The position numbers were made by a program, and so were the translations under genes. A stretch of 64,000 nucleotides of DNA, from assembly GCA_004020365.1 (NCBI GenBank), contig SAQR01000036.1, positions 1 through 64,000 on the forward strand, in the 5' to 3' direction. Numbering within the stretch: position 1 is the first letter of the stretch; each line of letters starts with the position of its first letter. The DNA comes from Mesorhizobium sp. Its GTDB lineage: Bacteria; Pseudomonadota; Alphaproteobacteria; Rhizobiales; Rhizobiaceae. Shown piece after piece: positions 8,371 through 16,652 of this stretch. The notes under the pieces were generated by a model. It was not told where the DNA came from and did no database searches. It saw nothing but the letters and a program-made list of their open reading frames with translations.

Positions 8371-9398
8371 TTGCCGCCGACCGTCCGGATCGGCGCTCCG
8401 CCAGGTTGTTGGTGGTCATGGCGGACGGCGCGATGACCGACCTGCCGCGCGCTGACCTCGCGAAGCTGTTCGAGCCCGGCGACCTGGTCGTCGCCAATGA
8501 CGCCGCGACCTTGCCTGCCAGCATGCACGGCACGCATGTCCCCAGCAGTGGAGCGATCGAGATCCGCCTGGCCGGCTGGCTGTCACTTGCCGATCCAACG
8601 CGTTTCGTGGCGATTGCCTTCGGTGCGGGCGATCACCGCACGCGCACCGAAGATCGGCTGCCTCCGCCTCCACTGTCACCGGGCAATCGCCTCCGGCTCG
8701 GCCCGCTTGAAGCCGTTGTAGAGCGCCTTCTCGACCATCCCCGCCTTCTCGAGCTGCGCTTCTTAGGCAACCGCGCAGCTGTGCTTGCAGGACTGGCGCA
8801 GCACGGCCGGCCGATCCAATACGCGCATGTTCCCGAGCCGTTGGCACTTTGGGATGTCTGGACGAGGATTGCCGCCCGGCCGGTCGCGTTCGAGGCGCCA
8901 TCGGCAGGCTTTGCGCTCGACTGGCGCACGCTTCAAAGCTGGCGGCGGCACGACGTCGGCTTCGCAACACTCACGCACGCCGCGGGCATTTCCTCCACCG
9001 GGGATCGCGTGCTCGACGCGCGCCTTCCCTTCGATGAGCCATACCGTATTCCCGAGCACACAGCGGCTGAGGTCGCGCGGGCGAAGCTGCGCGGCAGCCG
9101 CATCATCGCGGTCGGCACGAGCGTGGTGCGCGCGCTTGAGGCGGCCGCCAATCCCGATGGCAGCGTGCGTGCAGGAAATGGCATTGCGACGGGCCGCGTC
9201 GCGCGGGACACGCCGCTTCGCGTGGTCGATGCGATTCTCACAGGCGTCCACCAGCCGGGCGAAAGCCATTTCGAGCTCCTGCGCGCCTTTGCCGGCGATG
9301 CTCTGCTCGCCAAGGCCTCCGCAGCCTTCGCCGCGCACCGATACCGCGCGCATGAATTCGGCGATTCCATGCTGCTCAATCGTCAACCGCTGGATTGA
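8367..9398 (+). CDS. QueA-like S-adenosylmethionine:tRNA ribosyltransferase-isomerase family protein
   Basis: 343 residues. It keeps the family framework (FEPGDLVVANDAATLPAS near the N-terminus, then VGFATLTHAAGISS, then IIAVGTSVVRALEAA, and FGDSMLL at the C-terminus). The motif usually reading like YQTVYA is replaced by QYAHVPEPLALWDVW. True QueA adds the epoxycyclopentanediol group to queuosine tRNA. This divergent copy, coupled to an SDR under a SoxR-type promoter, is more likely a paralogue with a different substrate. The family assignment is firm, the function is not. Confidence 0.75.
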   Translation: MIAADRPDRRSARLLVVMADGAMTDLPRADLAKLFEPGDLVVANDAATLPASMHGTHVPSSGAIEIRLAGWLSLADPTRFVAIAFGAGDHRTRTEDRLPPPPLSPGNRLRLGPLEAVVERLLDHPRLLELRFLGNRAAVLAGLAQHGRPIQYAHVPEPLALWDVWTRIAARPVAFEAPSAGFALDWRTLQSWRRHDVGFATLTHAAGISSTGDRVLDARLPFDEPYRIPEHTAAEVARAKLRGSRIIAVGTSVVRALEAAANPDGSVRAGNGIATGRVARDTPLRVVDAILTGVHQPGESHFELLRAFAGDALLAKASAAFAAHRYRAHEFGDSMLLNRQPLD

Positions 9399-9470
9399 TC
9401 CGCTGAACTGAACCGTGCGCGAGACGCAGCATTTAAAACGACTATTATCTTAGTAACTACGAAACGGGGG

Positions 9471-9502
9471 GGTCAGGAATTCGAATCTGGTCCGGCGCGC
9501 CA
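9471..9502. repeat. tRNA-3'-end-like repeat, copy A
   Basis: The block contains TTCGAATC, the canonical T-loop word, followed by TCCGGCGCGCCA (9491-9502). The same 12 bases recur at 10991-11002. No complete tRNA cloverleaf can be drawn upstream. It may be a decayed attachment site. Confidence 0.35.
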
Positions 9503-9602
9503 AATCACCGCACAAGATCCGAACTGCCGCCGCGCGCGAGAGCCCGGCAATGTCAGGGCAACAGATGACGCCGATTTCAAGAATCTCGGTTCGTGCGCCC
9601 CT

Positions 9603-10836
9603 TCAATGCCCCAGACGATCAATGTGATCGGCAAGATAAGCAGCATCGCGACCCACGAAAGGAAGAATCCCCGAGCCGAATGTATGCATCCAGTGGAGCC
9701 CGAGGAAATAGATGCCAGGGCAAGCGGTAACTCCCTGCCGTTGGACAGGCGCTCCGTCAGCATCCAGAATTGGTAGCTTCACCCAATCGAAGGAATATCC
9801 AAATCCGTTTGCCCAGATGATGGTGCGGATGTTCTCATCTCGAAGATTTAGTGTGCAGAAACCCTCGACCCCGAGCGGGGGGCGCGGTGCCAACTCATGC
9901 ACCTGACCAAGCTCAGAACCAATTTCGAGAGTATCAGCCAACTTTTCTGCTGCCTGAATGAAGTCTTCGTAACTTTGGTCGGCAGCAGCGATCAGGCCTT
10001 CAAGATTATCGGCAAAACCCAGAGTGTCGCCGCTTGCACCGATTACGCGCCCTGCCAATCTTACGCCCGAGTTACCGAGACGGCGGGGATCGAGATCATA
10101 GCCACCATTCACACCGGTATGAATGATCGAAGGCGGATACCTTCTGTTGGCAAAGGTGTCGACGTTCAGATCGAAGCTGCCGAGTTTTTCCAGCCACCAC
10201 ATCAAGTCCTTGCCACGGTAGCGCCGGGGCCCCCGTCTGTGGCGGCTGACTGCAAGAAGCACGCGGAGTCCACTGTGCAGCAGTTCATCGGCAATCTGGC
10301 AGCCTGAATTGCCAGTGCCGACGACCAGCACAGAGCCTGGCGGTAATTCTGCCGCGTTGCGGTAGTGAGAAGTGTCCGTTTGATACACAACCAAAGGAAT
10401 GGCTCGGCCGAAGTCCGGGATCAATGGACGCTGAAACGGACCGGTGGCTATGACAACATGCTGAGCGTTGATTGGGCCATTTGTGGTTTCTATCGCGTAG
10501 CCGCCGTTGCCTTCGCCGGGGCTGAGGCTTGTTACTTCAACACCAGTGTAGACAGGTGCCTCAATCTCCGCCGCATAATCGACGATGAATCGCACGACGT
10601 CCGAAGAACGCGCAAATCCGTCGGAGTCTGTTCCCCACATATGGTCTGCCGGGCAACTCCAGCCAGTTGTTCGAGAACTGCAAGCGCAACGAATCCCAGC
10701 GCTCCGTGCGCCAGCGCTCGGCCACCCTCTGACGCTCAAGAATGACATGCTCGCGTCCGCGCTGCCGCAAATGGTAGCTCATTGCCAATCCGGCCTGGCC
10801 ACCGCCAACGATTACGGTATCGTGCATTTCGGGCAT
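9603..10836 (-). pseudogene. Flavin-dependent monooxygenase (CzcO-like), single-base frameshift
   Basis: The N-terminal part (10836 to about 10637) gives MHDTVIVGGGQAGLAMSYHL, the FAD dinucleotide motif, up to WLELPGRPYVG. The rest continues in the next frame from TDSDGFARSSDVVRF to the C-terminus at 9603. It includes a second Rossmann motif (VLVVGTGNSGCQIADEL) and the typical ending YFLGLHWMHTFGSGIL. Removing one C from the CCCC run at 10633-10636 restores a continuous protein of about 410 residues, PYVG-TDSDGFA. Either the gene is broken or the run was miscounted in sequencing. Homologues oxidise small organic substrates using FAD and NADPH. Confidence 0.85.
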
Positions 10837-11172
10837 CTAGAACCCCAAGACCAGGCAGCTTACGCACCCTACAAACTACCAAATCGACAGTCACCGCGAC
10901 AGTGGCACCTGCGGGAGGCCCAAAGGGAATGGCGTTTCAAAAAAATCATAGCGTCCCTACAATGACATAGCGGCGCCCAGTTTCATCCTCTCCGGCGCGC
11001 CATTTGCAGCCGCGATAGTCGGTGACCGCAAACGGCAGCGCACTTTTTGTTTCTGGCAGATCAGCGGCGATCGGCGGAACTCATGGGAAAGCGCCAGCAC
11101 ATTTCCATGTCTGCCATGATCCTGTCCCGCCGTCGAAACGCCTGATGATATCTGATGGAATACACCCCTTGC
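10837..11172. other. Gene-free stretch of about 335 bp
   Basis: No reading frame here has recognisable protein content. The only structure noticed is the second copy of TCCGGCGCGCCA at 10991-11002, preceded by CCCAGTTTCATCCTC. Confidence 0.4.
10976..11002. repeat. tRNA-3'-end-like repeat, copy B
   Basis: It carries the same 12 bases as copy A (TCCGGCGCGCCA). With its upstream CCCAGTTTCATCCTC it also resembles 12767-12789 (CCCAGTTCACCCTG followed by TCCGGCGCA). Copies A and B bracket the frameshifted monooxygenase. Confidence 0.35.
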
Positions 11173-12144
11173 TCAACTCACCCGCAAAGCGAGCTTGCCG
11201 ACGTAGTGGGTGGCAAGCGCTCGGTGCGCATCAACAACTTGGTCGAACGCGAATGTACGGGCGACATGGACGTCGAATGGGCCAGAGTCGATCAGGCGGT
11301 TAAGCTTGTCGGTCGCGTCCTGGCTGCGGGCGCCGTCGTAGCGAATGAGCTCCACGCCGGGCCGGACATTTGGATCGGGCATCGCGCCGTGCGGGCAGGC
11401 GACGCGGCCGCCGTCGCGCACTGACGTCAGCGCGCGGTCGGCCGCCTCACCGCTTACGGTGACAAGGGCAGCGTCGAGGCCGCCGGCGGCGAATTCACGA
11501 GCGGCCGCCACCACGTCGTCCTTGCGCCCGTTGACGATGGCGTCAGCGCCCAGCCGCTGCGATAGCGCCACGCCGTCATCGCCCGAAGCCACCGCCAATA
11601 CGCGGGCGCCCAGTCGTTTTGCGAGTTGGATGGCCATGTGCCCGATACCGCCGCTGGCGCCGAAAATCATTATTGTATCGCCCTGCTTTAGGCCGATCTG
11701 TTCCAGGCCGCTGAGCGCGGTCAACGCATCCCAGCCCATGACGCCCGCTTGCTCGATCGTGAGCTTGGCGGGAATGAGCGACACATTGTCCGCATCCGTT
11801 ACTGCGTAGGTGGCATAGGTTCCACCCTTGGGAAGTGGCATGGATGCAGCGTACACCCGGTCGCCTTCCCTAAAGCGGCTAACCTGGCCGCCAACGGCGA
11901 CGACTGCGCCCGCGCAGTCCCAGCCGAGTACGTAGGGGAATGTCGACGGCATTCCAAAAGCCCCGTCGTAGCGACCCTCACGCTCGAGCGCGTCCCATGA
12001 GGCCACGCCCGCCACTTCGACCCGGATTAGGACATCGCGCGGCCCGACCTCGGGCACTGGCATGGCTCGCACAGCAACCAGCTCGGCTCCACCGAACCGG
12101 TCGATGGCGGCGGCCTGCATTGTATCCGGTTTTGCATTCGTCAT
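11173..12144 (-). CDS. NADPH:quinone oxidoreductase / zinc-type alcohol dehydrogenase family protein
   Basis: About 323 residues of the medium-chain dehydrogenase fold. It has the GroES-like N-terminal domain (GPRDVLIRVEVAGVASWDAL, then VLGWDCAGAVVAVG) and a Rossmann motif IFGASGGIGHMAIQLAKRLG. The Cys/His zinc ligands of true alcohol dehydrogenases are missing, so it belongs with the quinone oxidoreductases. The start at 12144 is taken because AGGACAAAG precedes it. An ATG at 12177 would add 11 residues. It faces an HxlR regulator across a 164-bp gap and is its likely target. Confidence 0.85.
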   Translation of the reverse strand: MTNAKPDTMQAAAIDRFGGAELVAVRAMPVPEVGPRDVLIRVEVAGVASWDALEREGRYDGAFGMPSTFPYVLGWDCAGAVVAVGGQVSRFREGDRVYAASMPLPKGGTYATYAVTDADNVSLIPAKLTIEQAGVMGWDALTALSGLEQIGLKQGDTIMIFGASGGIGHMAIQLAKRLGARVLAVASGDDGVALSQRLGADAIVNGRKDDVVAAAREFAAGGLDAALVTVSGEAADRALTSVRDGGRVACPHGAMPDPNVRPGVELIRYDGARSQDATDKLNRLIDSGPFDVHVARTFAFDQVVDAHRALATHYVGKLALRVS

Positions 12145-12260
12145 GCTCTTTGTCCTAGGAATACTGTTGGTCATCAATCCGACATCCCATATTTGATTGG
12201 CGCGCAGCGCTCGGCTCGCTTGTCGTCCGAGGCAGAGCTATGATCTGGGAAGCGCGACAC

Positions 12261-12304
12261 CAATACGCACGCAGGCGTAAGTGGTTACCTGCCGGTAAGG
12301 AGGG
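12261..12304. promoter_or_regulatory. HxlR-type operator/promoter block, copy 1
   Basis: The block contains GTAAGTGGTTAC (12277-12288, an inverted repeat around GTGG). It is flanked by AATACGCAC upstream and GGTAAGGAGG downstream. The same arrangement occurs at 22995-23037 before the second, broken HxlR gene. Conservation of spacing and palindrome suggests that it is the regulator's own binding site, shared with the divergent oxidoreductase. Confidence 0.6.
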
Positions 12305-12308
12305 CAAG

Positions 12309-12632
12309 GTGAACAAACCCACCGAGAATGGTTTTGCAACCGCGATAAAGATGGTCTCCGGCAAGTGGAAGCTGGACATCATCTGCGAACTCGGCGCGAC
12401 ATCACGCAGGTTCGGCCGGCTGCGGCAGTCAATTCCGGCGATCAGCGAAAAGATGCTGACGCAGCAGCTGCGAGAACTCGAGGCAGACGGGCTTGTGAAC
12501 CGAAAAGTCCATCCGGGGTCTCCGGCGAAGGTCGTCTATTCGTTGACCGAAAGCGGATCGACGCTCTGTGCCGGGGCAGAGGGCTTATGCCGCTGGGGTG
12601 AACAGTTCCATTGCTCCGGTCAGCCGGAATGA
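12309..12632 (+). CDS. HxlR-family winged-helix regulator
   Basis: 107 residues from a GTG start with GGAGG 8 bp upstream. A longer in-frame start at 12240 would run through the operator and is rejected. The protein follows the HxlR pattern: GKWKLDIICEL, RRFGRLRQSIPAISEKMLTQ, QLRELEADGLVNRKV, VYSLTESG. Members are small dimeric sensors of electrophiles or aldehydes that control a divergent enzyme gene, here the quinone oxidoreductase. The second copy at 23043 is almost identical over residues 25-100. Confidence 0.88.
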   Translation: MNKPTENGFATAIKMVSGKWKLDIICELGATSRRFGRLRQSIPAISEKMLTQQLRELEADGLVNRKVHPGSPAKVVYSLTESGSTLCAGAEGLCRWGEQFHCSGQPE

Positions 12633-12766
12633 TCTTCCCCTTGACCAGTGACCCGGTGGATCCGATTCTGGCTGTTCAGCCGGGGCGGCGGGGGCAGTTT
12701 ATCGGGCGCAAGGCGGACGGCTGCCAGCGGTGATCTCAGAAAAGGCGCAACAACAATATACGAGTT

Positions 12767-12789
12767 CCCAGTTCACCCTGTCCGGCGCA
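12767..12789. repeat. tRNA-3'-end-like repeat, copy C (partial)
   Basis: CCCAGTTCACCCTG followed by TCCGGCGCA, similar to copy B at 10976 and sharing the TCCGGCGC core with copies A and B. The last bases have diverged. Confidence 0.3.
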
Positions 12790-12890
12790 CTTCTGTGGGC
12801 TGGACTGCAGTGCACGCTCCGCATGCCCAGCCGTTGAGTTCACCTCGACTTGGCTTTGCGTTGCGCTATTAGCCAAAAATGGAGGCGGCC

Positions 12891-13163
12891 ATGCGTATGA
12901 AGTTCCTGCTGGTGACATCAGCGACGATGATGGCGACAGTCGTTGCCCACGCGGACAGTCAGTCCTCGAACACAAGCTCGAATAGCTCGTCGAACAACGG
13001 CGTTGTGCGTGAGCGGATTGTCGAGACCTATTGTGAAGACGACTATTGTGAGACCTACGTCAAACGCAGGGTTTACCAGGAGGACCGATCCTCCCGTCGT
13101 TACCAGGATTATGATCGTCGCCGCTATCGCGACCGCTACCCGGATGATGACGACGACGACTAG
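12891..13163 (+). CDS. Small exported protein with acidic tail
   Basis: 90 residues from the ATG at 12891, which has GGAGG 5 bp upstream. The in-frame ATG at 12879 overlaps that site. A signal peptide (MRMKFLLVTSATMMATVVAHA) is followed by a Ser/Asn-rich linker, a segment with two Cys (ETYCEDDYCETYVKRR), an Arg/Tyr-rich stretch and a C-terminal run of Asp. It is probably periplasmic, and the paired Cys may form a disulphide. Family and function are not recognised. Confidence 0.6.
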   Translation: MRMKFLLVTSATMMATVVAHADSQSSNTSSNSSSNNGVVRERIVETYCEDDYCETYVKRRVYQEDRSSRRYQDYDRRRYRDRYPDDDDDD

Positions 13164-13305
13164 GGGAAAAAAGCCGCCCCCGCTGACGCTCGCTAACGCT
13201 CGATTTTGGCACCGGATCGGCGGCCCTGCTTCTCGCACCGAGATGCTTTTGGCGCACCAAGGGCGACGATGGCAACATCGGCTTCGCGACCTTGCGGGCG
13301 ACGAA

Positions 13306-13545
13306 TCATCGTCGCCAGAAGGGCTTGGCGATCTCTGCCTCGACCTGCCGTCTCGTCAGACCGATGTCGTCGATCAAATGGGGATTGTCCTTCGACATCT
13401 GCTCAAGTTCCCAGCGAAAGCGTTTCCGCTCGTCCCAGGCCGCGATAATGCTTCGCAGGGTCGTCAGGTGCCGACGCAACTTTTCCGTCGGCTTCACGGG
13501 CATTGCCCCTGCCTGATGCGGGGCCGATGCAAGAGTATCGTTCAT
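13306..13545 (-). CDS. DUF1127 (YjiS-like) small protein
   Basis: 79 residues starting at 13545, where GGAGG lies 8 bp upstream. The C-terminal half (AAWDERKRFRWELEQMSKDN, then PHLIDDIGLTRRQVEAEIAK) is the DUF1127 pattern: an Arg-rich helix, then LxDIGLTR and a basic or aromatic end (PFWRR). Members are common in rhizobia, and some act as RNA-binding or stress-related small proteins. It faces the regulator gene at 13681 across 135 bp. Confidence 0.8.
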   Translation of the reverse strand: MNDTLASAPHQAGAMPVKPTEKLRRHLTTLRSIIAAWDERKRFRWELEQMSKDNPHLIDDIGLTRRQVEAEIAKPFWRR

Positions 13546-13680
13546 AGCAACCTCCATAGGTTTGAAGGTCCGGGGACCCTCGTCCTGAAAGAGGTTGAAT
13601 TCTGCAGGATACGAACGGCGTCGTAATTAAGCTCTGCCAAATAGTTCTCAAAACTTCCAAACGGGCTATAGATACGCCGC

Positions 13681-15186
13681 ATGCAGGGATCGCGCTTTGC
13701 CTTTGGTCCGTTCGTGCTTGATTCCGGTGCGGGAACGCTGCTTCGCAACGATGTCCCCGTTGCCGTTGGCTACCGCGGTCTAAAGCTGCTTGCGGCGCTC
13801 GTTGGACGAGCCGGCGAAATCCTTGGCAAGGCCGAGTTGATGGATGCGGCGTGGCCGGGCACGGCCGTCGAGGAAGGCAACCTCACCGTGCAGATCGCGC
13901 TGCTGCGCAAGCTGCTTGGCCCGGCTGCAGATGGCGGCGAATGGATCGCCACGGTTCCGCGCGTCGGCTACCGTTTCACGGGGGCCGTCGAACAGCTCGG
14001 CGCGAAGCGAAAACCTTTACCGTTGCCCGGCAAGCCATCGATAGCGGTGCTGCCGTTCGTCAATGTCAGCAACGATCCCGAGCAGGAATCCTTCGCGGAT
14101 GGCTTGACTGAGGACCTGATTACCGACCTGTCCAGGATCTCCGGCCTGTTCGTCATCGCCCGCAACTCGGCCTTCGCCTACAAAGGAAAGGCGATGGACG
14201 TGCGCGATATCGCACAAGACCTCGGCGTGCGCTACCTGCTGGAGGGGAGCGCACGGCGTGCTGCGGGGCGCGTGCGCATCAACGCCCAATTGGTCGACGC
14301 AGTGAGTGGCGACCATCTATGGGCGGAGCGCTTCGATCGCAGCGTGGAAGACATTTTTGCCGTTCAGGACGAGGTCACCGGCAAGATCGTGGAGGCGTTG
14401 CTCGGCAGGCTGCGCGCGCCGCCGCCGCGCAACCGGCCCAAAAATCTCGAGGCTTACGATCTATGCGTGCGGGCGCGCAAGCTGATGGACGACACGCCGC
14501 AGACGGCGCGCGAAGCGCATCTGATGCTCACCCGCGCGGTTTCGCTCGATCCGGAATATGCCGAGGCCTATCGCTGGCTTGCCATGAACCACTGGATGGG
14601 GTGGGTGCATTCCGGCGGACCTACCGAAACGTCCCGTAGCGTTGCGTTGGAGCTGGCGCGCAAAGCCGTGGCGATCGACCCGAACGACGCCGGCTGCCGT
14701 TGGGTTTTGGCTTACCTGCTTGCCTATGAGCGCAGCTTCGCCGAGGCGGATGCGGAATTCGCCAGGGCGATCGAGCTCGATCCGAACGAGGCCGATGCCT
14801 GGGCGGCATTATCCGACATCGCGGTCCTGGCTGGACGGGTCGAGGAGGGCCTTGAGCACGTTCGCAGGGCGTTCCGGCTGAACCCGTTTCCGGCAAGTTG
14901 GTACTATCTGACGCTCGGCCAGGCGCAATATGCGGCCGGCGAATACGAAGCCGCTGTCGAGACACTGCGTAGGGACGAGACTTATCGTACAAGCTCACGC
15001 CGCTTCCTGGCGGCAAGCCTTGCCCAACTGGGCCGGGTCGACGAGGCGCGCGCAGAGGCCGAGCTGTTCCTCGTCGGCAACCCGCATTTCACCACCCGCC
15101 ACTGGGCCGCGACGGAGCCATTCCGCGACGCTGCGACGCTCGAGCATTTCGTCGACGGCTTCCGCAAGGCCGGCCTCCCGGAGTGA
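13681..15186 (+). CDS. Winged-helix DNA-binding protein with TolB-like and TPR domains
   Basis: 501 residues. Residues 1-100 form an OmpR/CadC-type winged helix (FGPFVLDSGAGTLLRNDVPV through ATVPRVGYRF). Residues 115-255 match the TolB/FlgO-like segment seen in COG5616 proteins (PSIAVLPFVNVSNDPEQESF, ADGLTEDLITDLSRI, YLLEGSARR). The remainder contains several tetratricopeptide repeats (AVSLDPEYAEAYRWLAMNHW, AIELDPNEADAWAALSDIAV). There is no transmembrane helix. Its position beside a DUF1127 gene suggests a local transcription factor, but the signal is unknown. Confidence 0.85.
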   Translation: MQGSRFAFGPFVLDSGAGTLLRNDVPVAVGYRGLKLLAALVGRAGEILGKAELMDAAWPGTAVEEGNLTVQIALLRKLLGPAADGGEWIATVPRVGYRFTGAVEQLGAKRKPLPLPGKPSIAVLPFVNVSNDPEQESFADGLTEDLITDLSRISGLFVIARNSAFAYKGKAMDVRDIAQDLGVRYLLEGSARRAAGRVRINAQLVDAVSGDHLWAERFDRSVEDIFAVQDEVTGKIVEALLGRLRAPPPRNRPKNLEAYDLCVRARKLMDDTPQTAREAHLMLTRAVSLDPEYAEAYRWLAMNHWMGWVHSGGPTETSRSVALELARKAVAIDPNDAGCRWVLAYLLAYERSFAEADAEFARAIELDPNEADAWAALSDIAVLAGRVEEGLEHVRRAFRLNPFPASWYYLTLGQAQYAAGEYEAAVETLRRDETYRTSSRRFLAASLAQLGRVDEARAEAELFLVGNPHFTTRHWAATEPFRDAATLEHFVDGFRKAGLPE

Positions 15187-15227
15187 GGTGCCGGCCTCCC
15201 AAAACGCTTTCGCACCGTTTCTGGCGA

Positions 15228-15620
15228 CTACGCCTCAAAGCGACTCGTGGCGTCACGATCGCGTTCGTACCGTCTCGTGAGCGGAAACGGCGGCAACCAG
15301 GACTCGCGACGGATGATCCAGCTTTCGTAGGTTGGCATCAATTGGTCGGGGGCGTCCAGGGATCCCAGGTTCACTTCGATTTCGTCTGCGGTGCGTCCGA
15401 AAATTGTCGAGCCGCAGCGGGGGCAGAAAAACCGCCCGGCGTAGTCGCGCGTCTCGCCTTCGATGGTCACCGCATCCTGGGGGAACACCGCGGAAGCGTG
15501 AAAAAGCGCGCCATGGTGCTTGCGGCAGTCGAGACAATGACAAATGCCGACCCGGTATGGGAGTCCCGACGCCACAATCCGGACGTCGCCACACAGGCAA
15601 CCGCCAGTGAATCGGTCCAT
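15228..15620 (-). CDS. GFA-family (CENP-V/GFA domain) zinc protein
   Basis: 130 residues with GGAGGAG before the start. Zinc-binding cysteines appear as GGCLCGDVR, CHCLDCRKHHG and FFCPRCGSTIFG, the classic GFA/CENP-V layout. The family was named for S-hydroxymethylglutathione synthase, but most members are unassigned, so a role in formaldehyde handling is only possible. It is convergent with the TPR regulator and divergent from the ArsR-like gene. Confidence 0.88.
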   Translation of the reverse strand: MDRFTGGCLCGDVRIVASGLPYRVGICHCLDCRKHHGALFHASAVFPQDAVTIEGETRDYAGRFFCPRCGSTIFGRTADEIEVNLGSLDAPDQLMPTYESWIIRRESWLPPFPLTRRYERDRDATSRFEA

Positions 15621-15790
15621 GCTGCGTCTCCTCCAAAATCAAGCGGTCGCAATGGCTACAACGAACGGCGCCGTCATTGCAATTGCCCCGCTGCGGGCGG
15701 TCTGCGGGCGGGGGGGGCGCCGCAGCCGCATGCCATTTGGAAGTTGGGACGAAGCGACCCTTTCGCTCTTGACAATTGCACTCGTCAACG

Positions 15791-15816
15791 ACATTGACAG
15801 GAAAGATTGTCAATGT
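15791..15816. promoter_or_regulatory. Operator dyad before the ArsR-like gene
   Basis: ACATTGACA (15791-15799) and TGTCAATGT (15808-15816) are perfect inverted arms 8 bp apart. They end directly before the ribosome site GGAG and the ATG at 15826. A TTGACA promoter word lies about 20 bp upstream. The position fits autorepression by the gene that follows. Confidence 0.65.
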
Positions 15817-15825
15817 GGAGGCTGC

Positions 15826-16434
15826 ATGCTCGATATCGAAGTCATAGATCGGCCGAGCGCGGCCGCCGCCGCGTTGGAGCCCGTTCGGAGTCAACTCCTC
15901 TCAGAGCTGCGGGAGCCGGCCTCGGCCGCCACCCTCGCCACACGCCTCGGCCTCAAGCGGCAGAAGATCAATTACCACCTGCATGCTCTGGAGGAGCACG
16001 GGCTTGTCCAGGTAGCAGACACGCGCAAGTGGGGTGGCCTGACCGAGCGGCTGATGGTGGCGAGCGCCACAAGCTATGTCGTCTCGACGAGCGCGCTGGG
16101 TCCGGTCGGCGCCGATCCGAACCGCACCCCGGACCGCCTGTCGGCAAGCTACCTCATCGCACTCGGCGCTCGGCTGGTGCGGGAGATCGGCGCTCTCCAG
16201 CGCGCCGCCACCGATGCCGGCAAGCGCCTGGCGACCTTGGCGATCGACACCGAAATCCGCTTCCGCTCCGCCGCTGACCGCGCCTCGTTCACGCGTGAAT
16301 TGACTGAGGCCATCACCACGCTGGCGGCACGCTATCACGACGAAACCGCGCCGCAGGGACGGTCGCACCGCCTTGTCGTGACGGCGCACCCCTCACCAGC
16401 CAATCCGCAAGGAAAGGAGGGTCAATGCCAGTAA
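15826..16434 (+). CDS. ArsR-like winged-helix regulator
   Basis: 202 residues from the ATG at 15826 with GGAG 6 bp upstream. Residues 20-75 form a helix-turn-helix (LSELREPASAATLATRLGLK, RQKINYHLHALEEHGLVQ), and the C-terminal half is helical. Genes of this type usually sit directly before an SRPBCC/AHSA1 gene. Here a start at 16425 overlaps the stop by 10 bp, but that partner is truncated. A 9-bp dyad just before the start is a probable self-operator. Confidence 0.85.
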   Translation: MLDIEVIDRPSAAAAALEPVRSQLLSELREPASAATLATRLGLKRQKINYHLHALEEHGLVQVADTRKWGGLTERLMVASATSYVVSTSALGPVGADPNRTPDRLSASYLIALGARLVREIGALQRAATDAGKRLATLAIDTEIRFRSAADRASFTRELTEAITTLAARYHDETAPQGRSHRLVVTAHPSPANPQGKEGQCQ

Positions 16435-16652
16435 GAAGAGATGCTGCCGGCAATTGCTCCGTCGAAGTGGATGTCCCCGGGAGCGGAAACGCAATTGTCA
16501 ATTTCATCCACGCTGGCGGCGCCGATGAAACTTTCCGAGCTATGATCGCCCGCTGGGGCGCTTCTGCGCAGTCTGCTCCACTCCTGCAAGCAGATCGAAG
16601 AGCCATGCCACGCCCGCATCCATCATCGCCACCTTGGGAGCGACGGCGTTGA
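16425..16652 (+). pseudogene. Truncated SRPBCC (AHSA1-like) gene
   Basis: The first 25 residues (MPVRRDAAGNCSVEVDVPGS) follow the N-terminus of SRPBCC proteins normally encoded after this regulator type (MPV-KDA-G--W-EVEVEVPGT). After that the frame loses all similarity and runs antisense through the end of the LysR gene. The rest of the domain is missing, so this is a 5' remnant left by a deletion or a rearrangement that brought in the LysR gene. Confidence 0.5.

Noticed and set aside
9471-9502. A tRNA gene ending here
   Set aside because: Only T-loop-like and acceptor-end-like words are present. No D-arm, anticodon arm or pairing 5' strand can be found upstream.
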